From positions 1 through 64,000 of the forward strand of contig JAZRHH010000007.1 in assembly GCA_045644665.1 (NCBI GenBank): DNA of 64,000 nucleotides, read 5' to 3'. A model generated the notes under the pieces. That model saw nothing but the letters and a program-made list of their open reading frames with translations, had not been told where the DNA came from and made no database searches. Below, in pieces: positions 25,387 to 33,716 of this stretch. Made by a program: the position numbers and the translations under genes. Source of the stretch: RGIG9115 sp045644665 (GTDB lineage: Bacteria > Bacillota > Clostridia > UBA1381). Positions within the stretch are counted from its first letter, which is position 1; every line of letters starts with the position of its first letter.

Positions 25387-26658
25387 TTAGACGCTTTTTT
25401 CTTTTAGCTCCTCGGCACTTGGCTCCGCCTTTTTACGCGCACGTCTTGTTATTCTTGGGCTATCCTTTTTTTCGACGCTGTCCTTTGTTATAACAACCTT
25501 TTTAATTGTGTTATCAGAGGGGACATCGAACATAAGGTCTATTACTGTTTCTTCAACAATTGCACGAAGTCCTCTTGCACCTGTGCCTCTGTCAATTGCC
25601 TTATCGGCAATTGCTTCAACTGCCTCCGGCTCAAACTCAAGAGTTACCTTATCAAGTGCAAAGAGTGTCTGGTACTGCTTTGCAAGTGCGTTTTTAGGCT
25701 TTGTAATAATATCTACAAGTGCCTCGCGACCAAGCTTATCAAGACGGGCAAAAACAGGAAGACGGCCGATAAATTCCGGTATAAGACCAAACTTTAAAAG
25801 GTCCTGTGGAATCATGTCTGACAAGAGCTCGCCTATGTTCATTTCCTTTTTGCTTTGTACCTTTGCTCCAAAGCCAAGTCCTGCTTTACCTACTCTGTCG
25901 CCAATTATTTTTTCAAGTCCGTCAAAAGCACCGCCGCAGATAAACAAGATGTTTGTTGTATTAATCTGAATAAATTCCTGATGTGGATGCTTTCTTCCAC
26001 CCTGTGGAGGAACTGATGCATCTGTTCCCTCAAGAATTTTGAGTAGTGCCTGCTGTACGCCCTCACCGCTTACATCACGGGTAATTGAGGGGTTGTCTGA
26101 CTTTCTTGCAATTTTGTCAATTTCGTCTATATATATTATTCCGCGTTCTGCAGCTTCTATATCATAATCAGCTGCCTGAATAAGTTTTAAAAGAATATTT
26201 TCTACGTCTTCGCCAACATATCCCGCTTCTGTCAGGGATGTAGCGTCAACAATTGCAAATGGAACGTCAAGTATCTTTGCAAGGTTTTGTACAATAAATG
26301 TTTTACCTGAACCCGTTGGACCAATCATAAGAATGTTGCTCTTTGAAAGCTCCACATCTCCTGCTTCTGAGTCCTTTTGGTATGCTATTCTTTTATAGTG
26401 GTTATACACGGCTACAGAAAGAATTTTCTTTGCTTCCTCCTGACCTATAACATATTCGTCAAGAAACGCCTTTATTTCGTGAGGCTTAGGGATATCCTCT
26501 GCAGCTCTTTTTTCCTTTGGCTTATACATGCCGTCAATTATCTGATTGCAAAGCCCTACACACTCGTGACAAATATATGCGTCGCCACCTGCAATAAGGT
26601 TTACTTCGCTTTCAGGTCTGCCGCAGAAGGAACAAATTCTTGAATTATTTTCTTCCAT
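25387..26658 (-). CDS. clpX: ATP-dependent Clp protease ATPase subunit ClpX
   Basis: 423 residues: N-terminal zinc-binding domain (CSFCGRPESEVNLI ... CHECV), AAA+ module with Walker A GPTGSGKT (about 110-117), Walker B IIYIDEIDKI, and sensor residues GTGARGLRAI. Its IGL-type loop region (GFGAKVQ area) precedes ClpP contact. Unfolds proteins for ClpP. Lies directly after clpP as usual. Confidence 0.97.
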   Translation of the reverse strand: MEENNSRICSFCGRPESEVNLIAGGDAYICHECVGLCNQIIDGMYKPKEKRAAEDIPKPHEIKAFLDEYVIGQEEAKKILSVAVYNHYKRIAYQKDSEAGDVELSKSNILMIGPTGSGKTFIVQNLAKILDVPFAIVDATSLTEAGYVGEDVENILLKLIQAADYDIEAAERGIIYIDEIDKIARKSDNPSITRDVSGEGVQQALLKILEGTDASVPPQGGRKHPHQEFIQINTTNILFICGGAFDGLEKIIGDRVGKAGLGFGAKVQSKKEMNIGELLSDMIPQDLLKFGLIPEFIGRLPVFARLDKLGREALVDIITKPKNALAKQYQTLFALDKVTLEFEPEAVEAIADKAIDRGTGARGLRAIVEETVIDLMFDVPSDNTIKKVVITKDSVEKKDSPRITRRARKKAEPSAEELKEKSV

Positions 26659-26677
26659 ACATACTATCCTTTAAAAT

Positions 26678-27262
26678 TTATTTTCTGGAGGTGATTACCT
26701 TGTCGATAAGACCATATTCACAAGCTTCTTCAGCACTCATAAAGTTATCACGCTCTGTGTCCGCTGTAATTTTTTCAAGGCTCTGACCTGTTCTCTCGCT
26801 CATGATTTTATTAAGTGTTTCACGCATTTTGATAATTCTGTCTGCGTGGATTTTAATATCTGTTGCCTGACCCTGCATACCGCCAAGTGGCTGATGAATC
26901 ATAACTTCGCTGTTTGGAAGTGCAAATCTTTTGCCCTTGGCTCCGGCAGTTAAAAGGAAAGCTCCCATACTTGCTGCCATACCGATGCATATTGTTGATA
27001 CATCGCACTTGATGTATTGCATTGTATCATAAATTGCCATTCCCGCTGTGATTGAACCGCCGGGTGAGTTTATATAGAGCTGAATATCCTTATCAGGATC
27101 CTTTGCCTCAAGATAAAGCATTTGCGCAACAACAAGGCTTGCGCTTGCATCGTTTACTTCTTCTCCCAAGAATATGATACGGTCCTCAAGAAGTCTTGAA
27201 AAAATATCATAGGAACGTTCTCCTCTGTTTGTTTGTTCTACTACCATAGGTACTAAACTCAT
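26678..27262 (-). CDS. clpP: ATP-dependent Clp protease proteolytic subunit
   Basis: 194 residues. Catalytic Ser in CIGMAASMGAFLL (near residue 98), His in MIHQPLGG (near 122) and Asp in ERDNFMSAEEA (near 171). Cytoplasmic serine protease barrel partnered with ClpX. Separated from tig by a hairpin region. Confidence 0.97.
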   Translation of the reverse strand: MSLVPMVVEQTNRGERSYDIFSRLLEDRIIFLGEEVNDASASLVVAQMLYLEAKDPDKDIQLYINSPGGSITAGMAIYDTMQYIKCDVSTICIGMAASMGAFLLTAGAKGKRFALPNSEVMIHQPLGGMQGQATDIKIHADRIIKMRETLNKIMSERTGQSLEKITADTERDNFMSAEEACEYGLIDKVITSRK

Positions 27263-27296
27263 TTAAAATCATTCCTTTCCTGATTAAATACACAGA

Positions 27297-27332
27297 AGGA
27301 CTGTCACATTATTTCTTTTGTGCAACAGTCCT
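27297..27332 (-). terminator. Hairpin between tig and clpP
   Basis: AGGACTGT-CACA pairs with TGTG-(CA)-ACAGTCCT with a 2-nt bulge. The downstream T-run on the minus strand is weak, so this is more likely a partial terminator or mRNA-processing or stability element than a full stop. Confidence 0.5.
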
Positions 27333-27346
27333 CCGCTAATTACTGA

Positions 27347-28636
27347 TTATTTTACAACTGCGTTGTTTACAAGCATTTCAACAGTTTTACCCATTGCCAT
27401 GTCTCTTCTCATGTTTTCCTTTTCTTCATCGGAAATGAGTTCCTTAAGCTTGTCAAGCTCCATGTTGTACTTCTTTGACATGTCTACAAGGTTAAGCTCA
27501 AACTCTTCATCGTTTGCTTCAATGCCCTCTTTTTTCATGATTGCTTCAAGAACAAGTGTTGTGCTGCATGATGTCTTTGCCTGTTCCTTAAAGTTTTCAC
27601 GGAAAGAGTCCATGTCACCGCCGATATATGAAAGGTATGTGTTTATGTCAAGACCCTGATAACGAAGTCTTTGAGCAAAATCGTTTACGTTGCGGTCAAT
27701 TTCGAACTCAACCATTGCATCAGGAAGGTCAAACTCTGCTGTCTTTACAACAGCTTCTACAACAGCGTTTTCTGTTTCTGTCTTAACTCTCTCTGCTGCT
27801 TGAGCTTCGAGCTTTTCCTTTATGCTATTTTTGTACTCTTCAAGTGTGTCAAACTCACTTACTTCTGATGCAAAATCATCATCAAGCTCAGGAAGCTCCT
27901 TTGTTTTGATTGATTTTACATTTACCATAAATACTGCGTCCTTGCCTGCAAGGTCAGCTGCATGGTATTCTTCTGGGAATTTAACCTCTACCTTTACTTC
28001 ATCGCCTGTTTTTGCACCGATGAGCTGGTCTTCAAAGCCAGGAATAAATGTGTTAGAGCCAATTTCAAGCTCGTAGTCCTCGCCCTTGCCGCCGTCAAAT
28101 GCAACACCGTCTACGCTGCCGTCAAAGTCGATTACAGCAATGTCACCTGACTCTACAGCTCTGTCTTCTACATAGATTACTCTTGCATTTTTCTTTTGCT
28201 CGTCTTCGATTGCCTTGTTTACGTCTTCGTCTGTTACGTTATGTTCAATTTTTCCAATCTTAACGCCCTTATACTTGCCAAGCTTAACTTCCGGCTTGGT
28301 TGTTACAAGTGCTGTAAATACTACAGGCTCGCCCTTTTTGATTTCGCCCTCGATATCAATTTCAGGTCTTGCAACTACGTCAAGTTCTGCTTCCTTTACA
28401 GCCGCTTCGTATGCATCAGGAAGTACTATGTTGATAGCATCTTCATAGAAAACGCCCTCACCGTACATTTTTTCTACAACGCTTCTTGGAGCCTTGCCCT
28501 TACGGAAGCCTGCAACTGCGATTTTACCTCTGTTTTGAAGGTATACCTTGTTAACAGCCTTTTCAAACTCTGCGCTTTCTACTTCAAATACTAATTTTAC
28601 AAGATTTTTTTCTACTTGTTCTGTTTTAACAGCCAT
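27347..28636 (-). CDS. tig: Trigger factor
   Basis: 429 residues. N-terminal ribosome-binding signature VAGFRKGKAPRSVVEK (about 40-56), a central FKBP-like PPIase domain (GDIAVIDFDGSVDGVAFDGG) and a helical C-terminal chaperone domain. First chaperone met by nascent chains. First gene of the tig-clpP-clpX-lysA-glyA run; ribosome site AGGAGG. Confidence 0.97.
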   Translation of the reverse strand: MAVKTEQVEKNLVKLVFEVESAEFEKAVNKVYLQNRGKIAVAGFRKGKAPRSVVEKMYGEGVFYEDAINIVLPDAYEAAVKEAELDVVARPEIDIEGEIKKGEPVVFTALVTTKPEVKLGKYKGVKIGKIEHNVTDEDVNKAIEDEQKKNARVIYVEDRAVESGDIAVIDFDGSVDGVAFDGGKGEDYELEIGSNTFIPGFEDQLIGAKTGDEVKVEVKFPEEYHAADLAGKDAVFMVNVKSIKTKELPELDDDFASEVSEFDTLEEYKNSIKEKLEAQAAERVKTETENAVVEAVVKTAEFDLPDAMVEFEIDRNVNDFAQRLRYQGLDINTYLSYIGGDMDSFRENFKEQAKTSCSTTLVLEAIMKKEGIEANDEEFELNLVDMSKKYNMELDKLKELISDEEKENMRRDMAMGKTVEMLVNNAVVK

Positions 28637-28660
28637 CTTGTGAAATCCTCCTATTCAAGA

Positions 28661-28723
28661 GGGGGTATTCCCCCATAATTCTAATATCCGTCCTATTATA
28701 TCATGGTTCTTCCAATATTTCAA
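28661..28723 (-). promoter_or_regulatory. tig promoter and leader hairpin
   Basis: Minus strand TTGAAA (28718-28723), 17 bp, TATAAT (28695-28700). In the short leader GGGGG-AATA-CCCCC (28661-28674) forms a hairpin just upstream of the ribosome-binding site. Confidence 0.85.
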
Positions 28724-28795
28724 TTGGTTTTCCCTAAATTTATGATTTTTTCATATTTTAACCTGTGTTTATGCCATTATAAAGTGCAATTTATA

Positions 28796-30694
28796 CTAAA
28801 AGCCCATGATTTCTGCTTCCAGCTGTGTAATTTCCTCTGTTTCAATATGTATTATTCTTTTGTAAACATATATTTTTTTGCCACTTGCAAGAGTAAATTC
28901 CTTTTCTTGTTTTTCGTAAGCTGCGCCTATATTTTCTCCCGATGTAATGTACCTGTAGGGAATGGAAATTACTCTTTGCTCATTCTCTGCAAGGTGGATT
29001 TGAAGCTCTGACGGTACAAGCACATAATCTGCCTCAAAAAGATTTGGTGAAAGTCCGTCTCTTTTATCAACATCGGATATGGGCAGATAGTAGTTTTCCC
29101 TGTCCTTATTATACTTTTTTGAAAGTGAACTTTCAACGTTTCTTAGGGTATCATAATTCATTTCCACAGAAGATGCAAGAAAGCACACTGTTTTACCCAT
29201 AGCTCCTATTTCATCAACATACTCTGCCACAGGTAAAAAGCTTTCCGCATCAACGTCAACAGGTGGCAAAAGTGTAAAGGTTGGAAGTAGTGATACACTT
29301 TTTATTTCCCCTATGGCTCTTGGCTGAACTCTGGGAATAAAGGTACTTGCTGTCTGCAAGGTGCAGCAGATGCAAAGGCATACAATAGCCTTTTTCTTTG
29401 AAAGGGCAGACAAAAGTATAATTAGAAATGCGGGGCAGTAAAGAGCTAAGTGCTGCTGCCCGTGAGTTTGCAGGGACGTAAACAGTATAAAGCACAAAAG
29501 GGCTTGAACCGCCATAAAAAGCTCTTGTTTAAATGATTTTTTTATGCTATACACCAGAGCAAAAACAGGAAGCAAAAGTCCAAAATATCTTGTAAATATT
29601 TTTAAATCTGTGCCCATTCCAAGGGAGTAGGCACTATAGGCATACGAGTAGTCCGCCAAAAGACGTGTTACAACAAAATCCTGTGCAAAGAACAAAAGGA
29701 CAAATGCAAAAAAGCACCCTTGTATAACAAAGTCCTTTATTTTTTTCTTGCTTATGCACCAAAACAGCGAGGTTATTACAAATGTAAGTGCATAAAAGGA
29801 ATACCAACGTCTAAGCAGTACACAAAGAGCAAGGAGTCCTCCCGAAAGTGCCGGCTTTTCCTTAAAGAAAAGAACTGCCGCCAAAAGTGCAAAAAGCACT
29901 CCGCCAATATCTATAAAGCCTGTATTTGCCGCAAAAACAATGTACGGAAGAGCTAAAAATGCAAAAACTGTTTTCCAAATGTTCCCGGAAAGTTTATACA
30001 CAAGGAAAGCAAGGGGGAGCACATAAAGGTTCATTATGGAAAGTACAAAGGAAAGTCTTGTTACTCCGAAAACCTTACAAAAGATACTTGACGGAATTGC
30101 AATTATGTAGTTATAGTCCGTTTCAAATATAGACTTGTACACTTCCTTAAAGTATTCAAGTGATGGAAAAAGAGCGTCAAGCTTTTGTACCGTTAAAAAG
30201 TAGCCTGCATTGTCCCACACAAAAATTCGTTTCATATTCAGGCAGTAAAGCACACCTATGAGATTTAACAAAACTGCTGTGCATATCGTAAAGATTATAT
30301 CCTTTTTGCAAATTTTTATACCTTTGATGCTTTTTAGCGAAGAAAAAATTAACAAGGCAAACAACCCAAGCAAAAGTCCGCCGCCGATTAATGAGCCTAT
30401 GCCATTACAGGAAATTACACCGGGGCAGGCAAAGGAAAAGGCAAGGGCAGGAACATAGGCTATAAGGGATTTTAAATTTCCCCAGTATGCATTTTCTTCC
30501 AAAAAGCTAAGGAGGGGATTTTTAAAAATCCAGGTAAGTGCAAGATATATAATATATGCAAAAGCCCACACAAAAAAGGGCAGGTTAATTCCCCATGCCC
30601 CATTAAAAAAAGAGGCTGACCGTGATAATAAGAATAGCACCGCAAACGCAGCAAATACCAAAAGTCCGATGGATTTTTGTAACGCAGCTTTCAT
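28796..30694 (-). CDS. Large polytopic membrane protein, GT-C glycosyltransferase-like
   Basis: 632 residues. At least ten hydrophobic segments lie between residues 8 and 450, followed by a soluble C-terminal part of about 170 residues. An aromatic/acidic motif after the first extracytoplasmic loop (FVWDNAGYF, about residue 165) resembles the WDE/DxD-like region of GT-C enzymes that use lipid-linked sugars. This would place it at the membrane outer face, but no family is clearly recognised. It is last in an operon led by an amino-acid ABC transporter, with no obvious link. Start ATG behind GAAAGAGGT. Confidence 0.55.
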   Translation of the reverse strand: MKAALQKSIGLLVFAAFAVLFLLSRSASFFNGAWGINLPFFVWAFAYIIYLALTWIFKNPLLSFLEENAYWGNLKSLIAYVPALAFSFACPGVISCNGIGSLIGGGLLLGLFALLIFSSLKSIKGIKICKKDIIFTICTAVLLNLIGVLYCLNMKRIFVWDNAGYFLTVQKLDALFPSLEYFKEVYKSIFETDYNYIIAIPSSIFCKVFGVTRLSFVLSIMNLYVLPLAFLVYKLSGNIWKTVFAFLALPYIVFAANTGFIDIGGVLFALLAAVLFFKEKPALSGGLLALCVLLRRWYSFYALTFVITSLFWCISKKKIKDFVIQGCFFAFVLLFFAQDFVVTRLLADYSYAYSAYSLGMGTDLKIFTRYFGLLLPVFALVYSIKKSFKQELFMAVQALLCFILFTSLQTHGQQHLALYCPAFLIILLSALSKKKAIVCLCICCTLQTASTFIPRVQPRAIGEIKSVSLLPTFTLLPPVDVDAESFLPVAEYVDEIGAMGKTVCFLASSVEMNYDTLRNVESSLSKKYNKDRENYYLPISDVDKRDGLSPNLFEADYVLVPSELQIHLAENEQRVISIPYRYITSGENIGAAYEKQEKEFTLASGKKIYVYKRIIHIETEEITQLEAEIMGF

Positions 30695-30716
30695 TATCCC
30701 GTACCTCTTTCAAAAT

Positions 30717-30998
30717 TTATTTTTCTATTTCTTTTAATACTTTGCTGTAGCCGCCCGCTCCGTACATAAGACATCTGTTTACTCTGGAGATTGTTGCGGT
30801 GGAGGCGCCTGTTTTTGCAACTATTTCCGCAAAGGTTTTCTTCTCCTTTAAAAGACGAGCAACGTCCAGTCTTTGTGCCATGGACTGAAGCTCCTTTATA
30901 GTGCAGATGTCCTCAAAGAATTTTCCGCAGTCTTCCTCTGTTTTAAGAGAAAGTATGGCTTTAAATAGCCTGTCTGTTTCGCTATTTTTTATAGTCAT
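30717..30998 (-). CDS. YerC/YecD family TrpR-like DNA-binding protein
   Basis: 93 residues. A TrpR-superfamily helix-turn-helix: FEDICTIKELQSMAQRLDVARLL then AEIVAKTGASTATISRVNRCLMYG, the family signature. The target is unknown; TrpR-type proteins often sense an amino acid, and this gene lies between an amino-acid ABC ATPase and a membrane protein. Ribosome site AAAAGGAG. Confidence 0.88.
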   Translation of the reverse strand: MTIKNSETDRLFKAILSLKTEEDCGKFFEDICTIKELQSMAQRLDVARLLKEKKTFAEIVAKTGASTATISRVNRCLMYGAGGYSKVLKEIEK

Positions 30999-31013
30999 CT
31001 TTGAAATCTCCTT

Positions 31014-31799
31014 TTACATATCTATAAGCTTACTTAAAAATTCGCGTGTTCGTTCGTTCTTTGGATTTTTGAGCACCTCATCGGGAGTTCCCTCTTCTGC
31101 AACTATGCCCTTATCCATAAATATTATTTTGTCCGACACAGCTGAGGCAAATTCAATTTCGTGAGTTACAATAACCATAGTAATGTTTTGTGCTGCAAGG
31201 TCTTTTATAACTCTTAGTATCTCTCCTGTAAGCTCCGGGTCAAGAGCAGATGTGGGCTCGTCAAAGAACAAAATTTTTGGCTTCATTGCAAGTGCTCTTG
31301 CAATAGAAACTCGCTGCTGCTGACCGCCCGAAAGCTCGCAAGGATAGTTTTCAAGCTTATCCTTAAGTCCTACTCTTGTAAGGAGGGAAATTGCTTCCTC
31401 TTTGATTTCCTTTAGGATTTCCTCTTTATTTTTCTTATAGTCCTCTCTTTCTTTAGCAAGAAGTGAGGGGGCAAGAATTACATTTTCAAGCACGTTGTAC
31501 TGTGGAAACAAATTAAATGACTGGAAAACGAGTCCGAAATAAAGCTGACAACGTCTTAGTGCCTTTGCACTAAGGTTTTCCTTATTCTCCGCGTCAAAAA
31601 TCATTTCCCCGTCTACAAAAATCTGTCCCTTGTCTGCTTTTTCGAGGAAATTTATACATCTTAGAAGTGTAGTTTTTCCGCTTCCGGAAGAGCCGATAAT
31701 TGAAAGGACCTGTCCTTCCTCCATAGATAAATCTATTCCCTTTAAAACCTCTACTCCGCCAAAGCTTTTATAAAGGTTTTTTACTTCAAGTATTGACAT
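31014..31799 (-). CDS. Polar amino-acid ABC transporter ATP-binding protein
   Basis: 261 residues. Walker A GSSGSGKTTLL (about 34-44), Q-loop GLVFQSFNLFPQ, ABC signature LSGGQQQRV, Walker B ILFFDEPTSALDPE, switch VTHEIEFA. GlnQ/HisP group. The frame is open to 31835, but the ATG at 31799 sits correctly behind GGGAGGGG. Works with the adjacent permease and binding protein. Its substrate should be a polar amino acid or related molecule. Confidence 0.93.
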   Translation of the reverse strand: MSILEVKNLYKSFGGVEVLKGIDLSMEEGQVLSIIGSSGSGKTTLLRCINFLEKADKGQIFVDGEMIFDAENKENLSAKALRRCQLYFGLVFQSFNLFPQYNVLENVILAPSLLAKEREDYKKNKEEILKEIKEEAISLLTRVGLKDKLENYPCELSGGQQQRVSIARALAMKPKILFFDEPTSALDPELTGEILRVIKDLAAQNITMVIVTHEIEFASAVSDKIIFMDKGIVAEEGTPDEVLKNPKNERTREFLSKLIDM

Positions 31800-31815
31800 A
31801 TCTTTTCCCCTCCCG

Positions 31816-32520
31816 TCAGCTTCTGAAATAGTCAAGCTTTTTTTCTATGTATCCGAAAAGCAGTGTTAAAACTCCGCAGAATACCAGGTAGAACACAGCC
31901 GTATAGAACAGCGGCCAAAGCAGACCGTCACTTTTTATAAACTTCTGGGCGTTCCAGATAATTTCGTATACCATAATAATTCTTGCAAGGGATGTATCCT
32001 TTACAAGTGTTATTATTTCGTTACTCATAGGAGGTACAATACGCTTTATTACCTGCAGGAGCACTACCCTGAAGAACACCTGTACCTTTGTCATGCCAAG
32101 AACCTGTCCTGCTTCATACTGTCCTCTTGAAATGCTTTCTATGCCGCCTCTGTAAATTTCCGAAAAATAGCAGGCATAGTTTATTACAAAAGCCAGAAGC
32201 ACTGCGAAAAACCTGTCAAACACGTGCCAGGTGGAAAGCCACTCCATTAAAAAGCCGGATGCACCGCCACTCATCATTTTTGCAGCCCATGTTCCAACAA
32301 GTCCCGGTCCGTAATAGATTACTATAAGCTGGAGCATGAGAGGTGTTCCTCTGATAATCCATACAACTGTCTTTACCAACCACTTCAAAGGCTTTATACG
32401 GCTCATGGAGCCAAAGCTTATAATAAGTCCCAAAGGGAGCGAAAAAGCAAGTGTAAGTGCAAAAACCTTGAACGTTACCAAAAAGCCTTCAAGTAATTTT
32501 AAAGATACTTCCAAAAACAT
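31816..32520 (-). CDS. Polar amino-acid ABC transporter permease
   Basis: 234 residues, about five membrane spans, of the His/Glu/Gln/Arg permease group. RGTPLMLQLIVIYYG matches the N-terminal signature and GVSSIPRGQYEAGQVLGMTKVQVF-like EAA loop appears as SRGQYEAGQVLGMTKVQ, which contacts the ATPase. A short insert (GAASGG-like, residues about 85-105) is present. Start set to ATG 32520 behind AAGAGG, not the earlier in-frame ATG at 32541. Confidence 0.92.
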   Translation of the reverse strand: MFLEVSLKLLEGFLVTFKVFALTLAFSLPLGLIISFGSMSRIKPLKWLVKTVVWIIRGTPLMLQLIVIYYGPGLVGTWAAKMMSGGASGFLMEWLSTWHVFDRFFAVLLAFVINYACYFSEIYRGGIESISRGQYEAGQVLGMTKVQVFFRVVLLQVIKRIVPPMSNEIITLVKDTSLARIIMVYEIIWNAQKFIKSDGLLWPLFYTAVFYLVFCGVLTLLFGYIEKKLDYFRS

Positions 32521-32543
32521 AATTTTACCTCTTAACGCCAAGC

Positions 32544-32573
32544 AAAGGCAATAAGCAACCGCCTACTGCCTTT
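32544..32573 (-). other. Hairpin between binding-protein and permease genes
   Basis: AAAGGCA (32544-32550) and TGCCTTT (32567-32573) form a 7-bp stem in the 80-bp gap. Such hairpins often keep binding-protein mRNA more abundant than the rest of the operon. Confidence 0.45.
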
Positions 32574-32600
32574 ACCTGAATTTTAAATTTTCAGATTTAA

Positions 32601-33407
32601 TTATTTAATCATAGCGTTTGCCATTGTGATATCAATGATACATGCATCACATGAGCCGCTTGTTACTTCAAGTAGAGCATCTGTTTGAGTTCCAACCTCT
32701 ACAACATTTGCAAAAGCGTTCTCTTCTGCAGCTGCTGCGCCTGCTGAACCTGACTCAACTGCGAATGAAAGGTCTGCCATGCTTGCTGCATCCTCGTACT
32801 CTGCAGCCTTGTCAGCATTCATAACAACAACCTGTGCATTCTTAACGTATGCAACTGAGCAGCTTGTGTTCTTTAGAACTTCCTCAGAAATTGTCATACC
32901 ATTCCAGATACAGTCAATAACCTTTGACTCAAGCGCAACAAACTTGTTGTCCCAGTCAATTTCAACAAACTCTGCTTCAACGCCGAGCTTTGCACAAACA
33001 GCTTCTGCAAACTCTGTGTCAAAGCCTGTCCACTTGTCTTCTTCGTCCTTGTAGTTCATTGGAGCATAGTCTGTGATACCGATTACCATTTTGCCGTTAG
33101 CCTTTACATAATCAACATCCTTAACTGTTGCTTCTTCTTCCTCAGATAGCTCAAGGCTTGCAAGTGTAAGCTGATATTCTTCTGCAAGAGCTTCCAGTGT
33201 TCCGTCTTCTTTTAACTCTGCTATGTAGCCGTTAACTGTTTCTGTAAGGTCTGAACCCTTTCTGAAACCGATTCCGTATTCTTCACTTGTGAGCTCACAT
33301 GCAATTGCAAGAGAAGCCTCTTCATTTGTATCAGCTGCATTATTTGAGCAACCTGCTGCTGAAAGAAGCATAGCTGCCATTGTCATCATTAATAAAAACT
33401 TTTTCAT
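32601..33407 (-). CDS. Amino-acid ABC transporter substrate-binding lipoprotein, circularly permuted order
   Basis: 268 residues. Signal peptide with lipobox LSAAGC (Cys 20), so a membrane-anchored lipoprotein. The body is an amino-acid binding protein, but the order is changed. The usual C-terminal end of the family (LTSEEYGIGFRKGSDL ... AELKEDGTLEALAEEY) occurs first, at residues 39-79. The usual N-terminal part (GKMVIGITDYAPMNYK, WTGFDTEFAEAV, DWDNKFVALESKVIDCIWNGMTIS) occupies residues 105-175. The protein ends at ACIIDITMANAMIK, where ordinary members continue with the segment found here at the N-terminus. First gene of the operon with permease and ATPase. Ribosome site AAAGGAAG. Confidence 0.85.
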   Translation of the reverse strand: MKKFLLMMTMAAMLLSAAGCSNNAADTNEEASLAIACELTSEEYGIGFRKGSDLTETVNGYIAELKEDGTLEALAEEYQLTLASLELSEEEEATVKDVDYVKANGKMVIGITDYAPMNYKDEEDKWTGFDTEFAEAVCAKLGVEAEFVEIDWDNKFVALESKVIDCIWNGMTISEEVLKNTSCSVAYVKNAQVVVMNADKAAEYEDAASMADLSFAVESGSAGAAAAEENAFANVVEVGTQTDALLEVTSGSCDACIIDITMANAMIK

Positions 33408-33445
33408 AATTAACTTCCTTTCGTTTAACGAATTATTATGGTATC

Positions 33446-33474
33446 ATTTTAACACTTTAATACGCTAAAGTCAA
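33446..33474 (-). promoter_or_regulatory. Promoter of the amino-acid ABC operon
   Basis: Minus strand TTGACT (33469-33474), 17 bp, TAAAAT (33446-33451). Confidence 0.8.
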
Positions 33475-33631
33475 CAACTAAAAAATAATTTGTTGTTTTT
33501 TAACTATACTGTACAAATTTTTAATAGGTTTATATTGCAAGGTTTACAAAAAGGCATTTTTCGTAGTGCATAATTGACAAAAAATTGACAGAAACCATAA
33601 TAAATTTAGTCCGCAAAATTTTAAAAATATC
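33475..33631. other. AT-rich gap between divergent ABC operon and pgk
   Basis: No gene seen. Two TTGACA hexamers occur at about 33572 and 33585 without a convincing -10; the rest is AT-rich and featureless apart from the promoters at each edge. Confidence 0.5.
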
Positions 33632-33660
33632 TTGAAAAAGCTATTATTTTATTATACAAT
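33632..33660 (+). promoter_or_regulatory. Probable promoter of pgk-tpiA-gpmI
   Basis: TTGAAA (33632-33637), 17 bp, TACAAT (33655-33660). The leader has a short dyad GTATCC/GGGTAC at 33684-33698 just before the ribosome site. Confidence 0.75.
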
Positions 33661-33716
33661 ATAAGAAGCGAAAAATAATGAATGTATCCTGAGGGTACAG
33701 AAACGGAGGAAATATA

